Origin: an uncultured Bacteroidota bacterium
GTDB taxonomy: Bacteria; Bacteroidota; Bacteroidia; Chitinophagales; Chitinophagaceae
Length of the DNA: 6,558 bases
Direction of reading: 5' to 3'
Assembly: GCA_946479055.1 (NCBI GenBank)
Contig: CAMLEX010000296.1
Span: forward strand, 1-6,558
Shown here: positions 6,260-6,558 of the stretch, in pieces
Position numbering within the stretch: the first letter of the stretch is position 1
Layout: each line of letters opens with the position of its first letter
The notes under the pieces: model-generated
What the model was told of the DNA's origin: nothing
The model's input: the letters and a program-made list of their open reading frames with translations, nothing else
Databases searched by the model: none
Program-made: the position numbers and the translations under genes

Positions 6260-6558
6260 CTATTTATAGTCAACCGTATTTTTTACTAAAACGGTTGCTT
6301 TGTCTTGTTGTACCACCACTTCTTTAGAAGGGGTAGTTTTTTTTATTTGAGTCTGCGATTCTGCTGGTCCACTCATTTGCGCCAAGGTAGGAGCAATGAC
6401 CATAGATACGATAGACATCAATTTAATAAGAATATTCATTGACGGACCGGAAGTATCTTTAAACGGGTCACCTACTGTATCACCGGTAACAGAAGCTTTA
6501 TGCGGCTCTGATTTTTTATAAAACATTTCACCGTTTATTTCTACACCTTTTTCAAAAG
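6260..6558 (-). CDS. hppA: Membrane-bound proton (or sodium) pumping pyrophosphatase, C-terminal part, truncated by the window edge
   Basis: This is the last part of a membrane pyrophosphatase, which couples hydrolysis of pyrophosphate to H+ or Na+ transport across the inner membrane. The frame is open to the window edge: codons upstream of the internal Met at 6526 read [10 protein letters not shown], so that Met is not the real start and about 98 residues are visible. The signature [19 protein letters not shown] holds the conserved Asp and Lys residues of the PPi/Mg site ([10 protein letters not shown], matching D723, D727, K730 and D731 of plant H+-PPase). The final membrane helix follows ([17 protein letters not shown]), then a hydrophilic tail of about 38 residues encoded by 6263-6376. 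Potassium dependence and the pumped ion are set by residues outside the window. A strong terminator follows. Confidence 0.95.
   Translation of the reverse strand, partial: FEKGVEINGEMFYKKSEPHKASVTGDTVGDPFKDTSGPSMNILIKLMSIVSMVIAPTLAQMSGPAESQTQIKKTTPSKEVVVQQDKATVLVKNTVDYK

Noticed and set aside
6260..6526. A complete 88-residue gene starting at the ATG at 6526
   Set aside because: The frame continues upstream to the window edge with pyrophosphatase-like sequence, so this Met is internal and the gene is truncated by the window.

Overview
The window looks like chromosomal DNA from a member of the Bacteroidota, most likely near the Chitinophagaceae. The sequence is AT-rich. The genes mostly lack Shine-Dalgarno sequences. 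A perfect TAnnTTTG box of the Bacteroidota promoter type precedes the first gene. The protein families (long UbiD-like decarboxylase, secreted TraB/GumN protein, BlaI plus M56 pair, membrane pyrophosphatase) are all common in that phylum. The taxonomic placement is inference from style, not from a marker gene.

Layout: bases 1-334 hold no supported gene but contain several small inverted repeats and the probable promoter of the first gene. Three genes then run on the plus strand (335-3850): a UbiD-family prenylated-FMN decarboxylase, a secreted TraB/GumN-family protein and a NAD(P)H-dependent FMN reductase-like flavoprotein. The gaps of 79 and 47 bases between them contain no visible terminator, so they may be one transcript. 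A convergent intergenic region (3851-3943) carries a strong intrinsic terminator reading on the minus strand. The minus strand then has a two-gene operon, read right to left: a BlaI/MecI-type repressor (5690-6073) and, 3 bases later, a BlaR1-like M56 metallopeptidase (3944-5686). A pair of overlapping palindromes sits on the predicted promoter of this operon. At the right edge is the 3' end of a minus-strand membrane pyrophosphatase gene (hppA) with its own terminator.

How the genes may work together: the BlaI and M56 pair forms a self-contained signalling module in which a membrane protease would relieve repression by the DNA-binding protein. The M56 protein lacks the penicillin-binding sensor domain of true BlaR1. 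Its predicted extracytoplasmic end instead contains about six tandem copies of a 16-residue helical, tryptophan-containing repeat, the most interesting feature here. The FMN reductase near the UbiD enzyme could relate to supply of reduced flavin for the prenylated-FMN cofactor, but this rests only on proximity. No mobile element, CRISPR array, tRNA or rRNA was seen.
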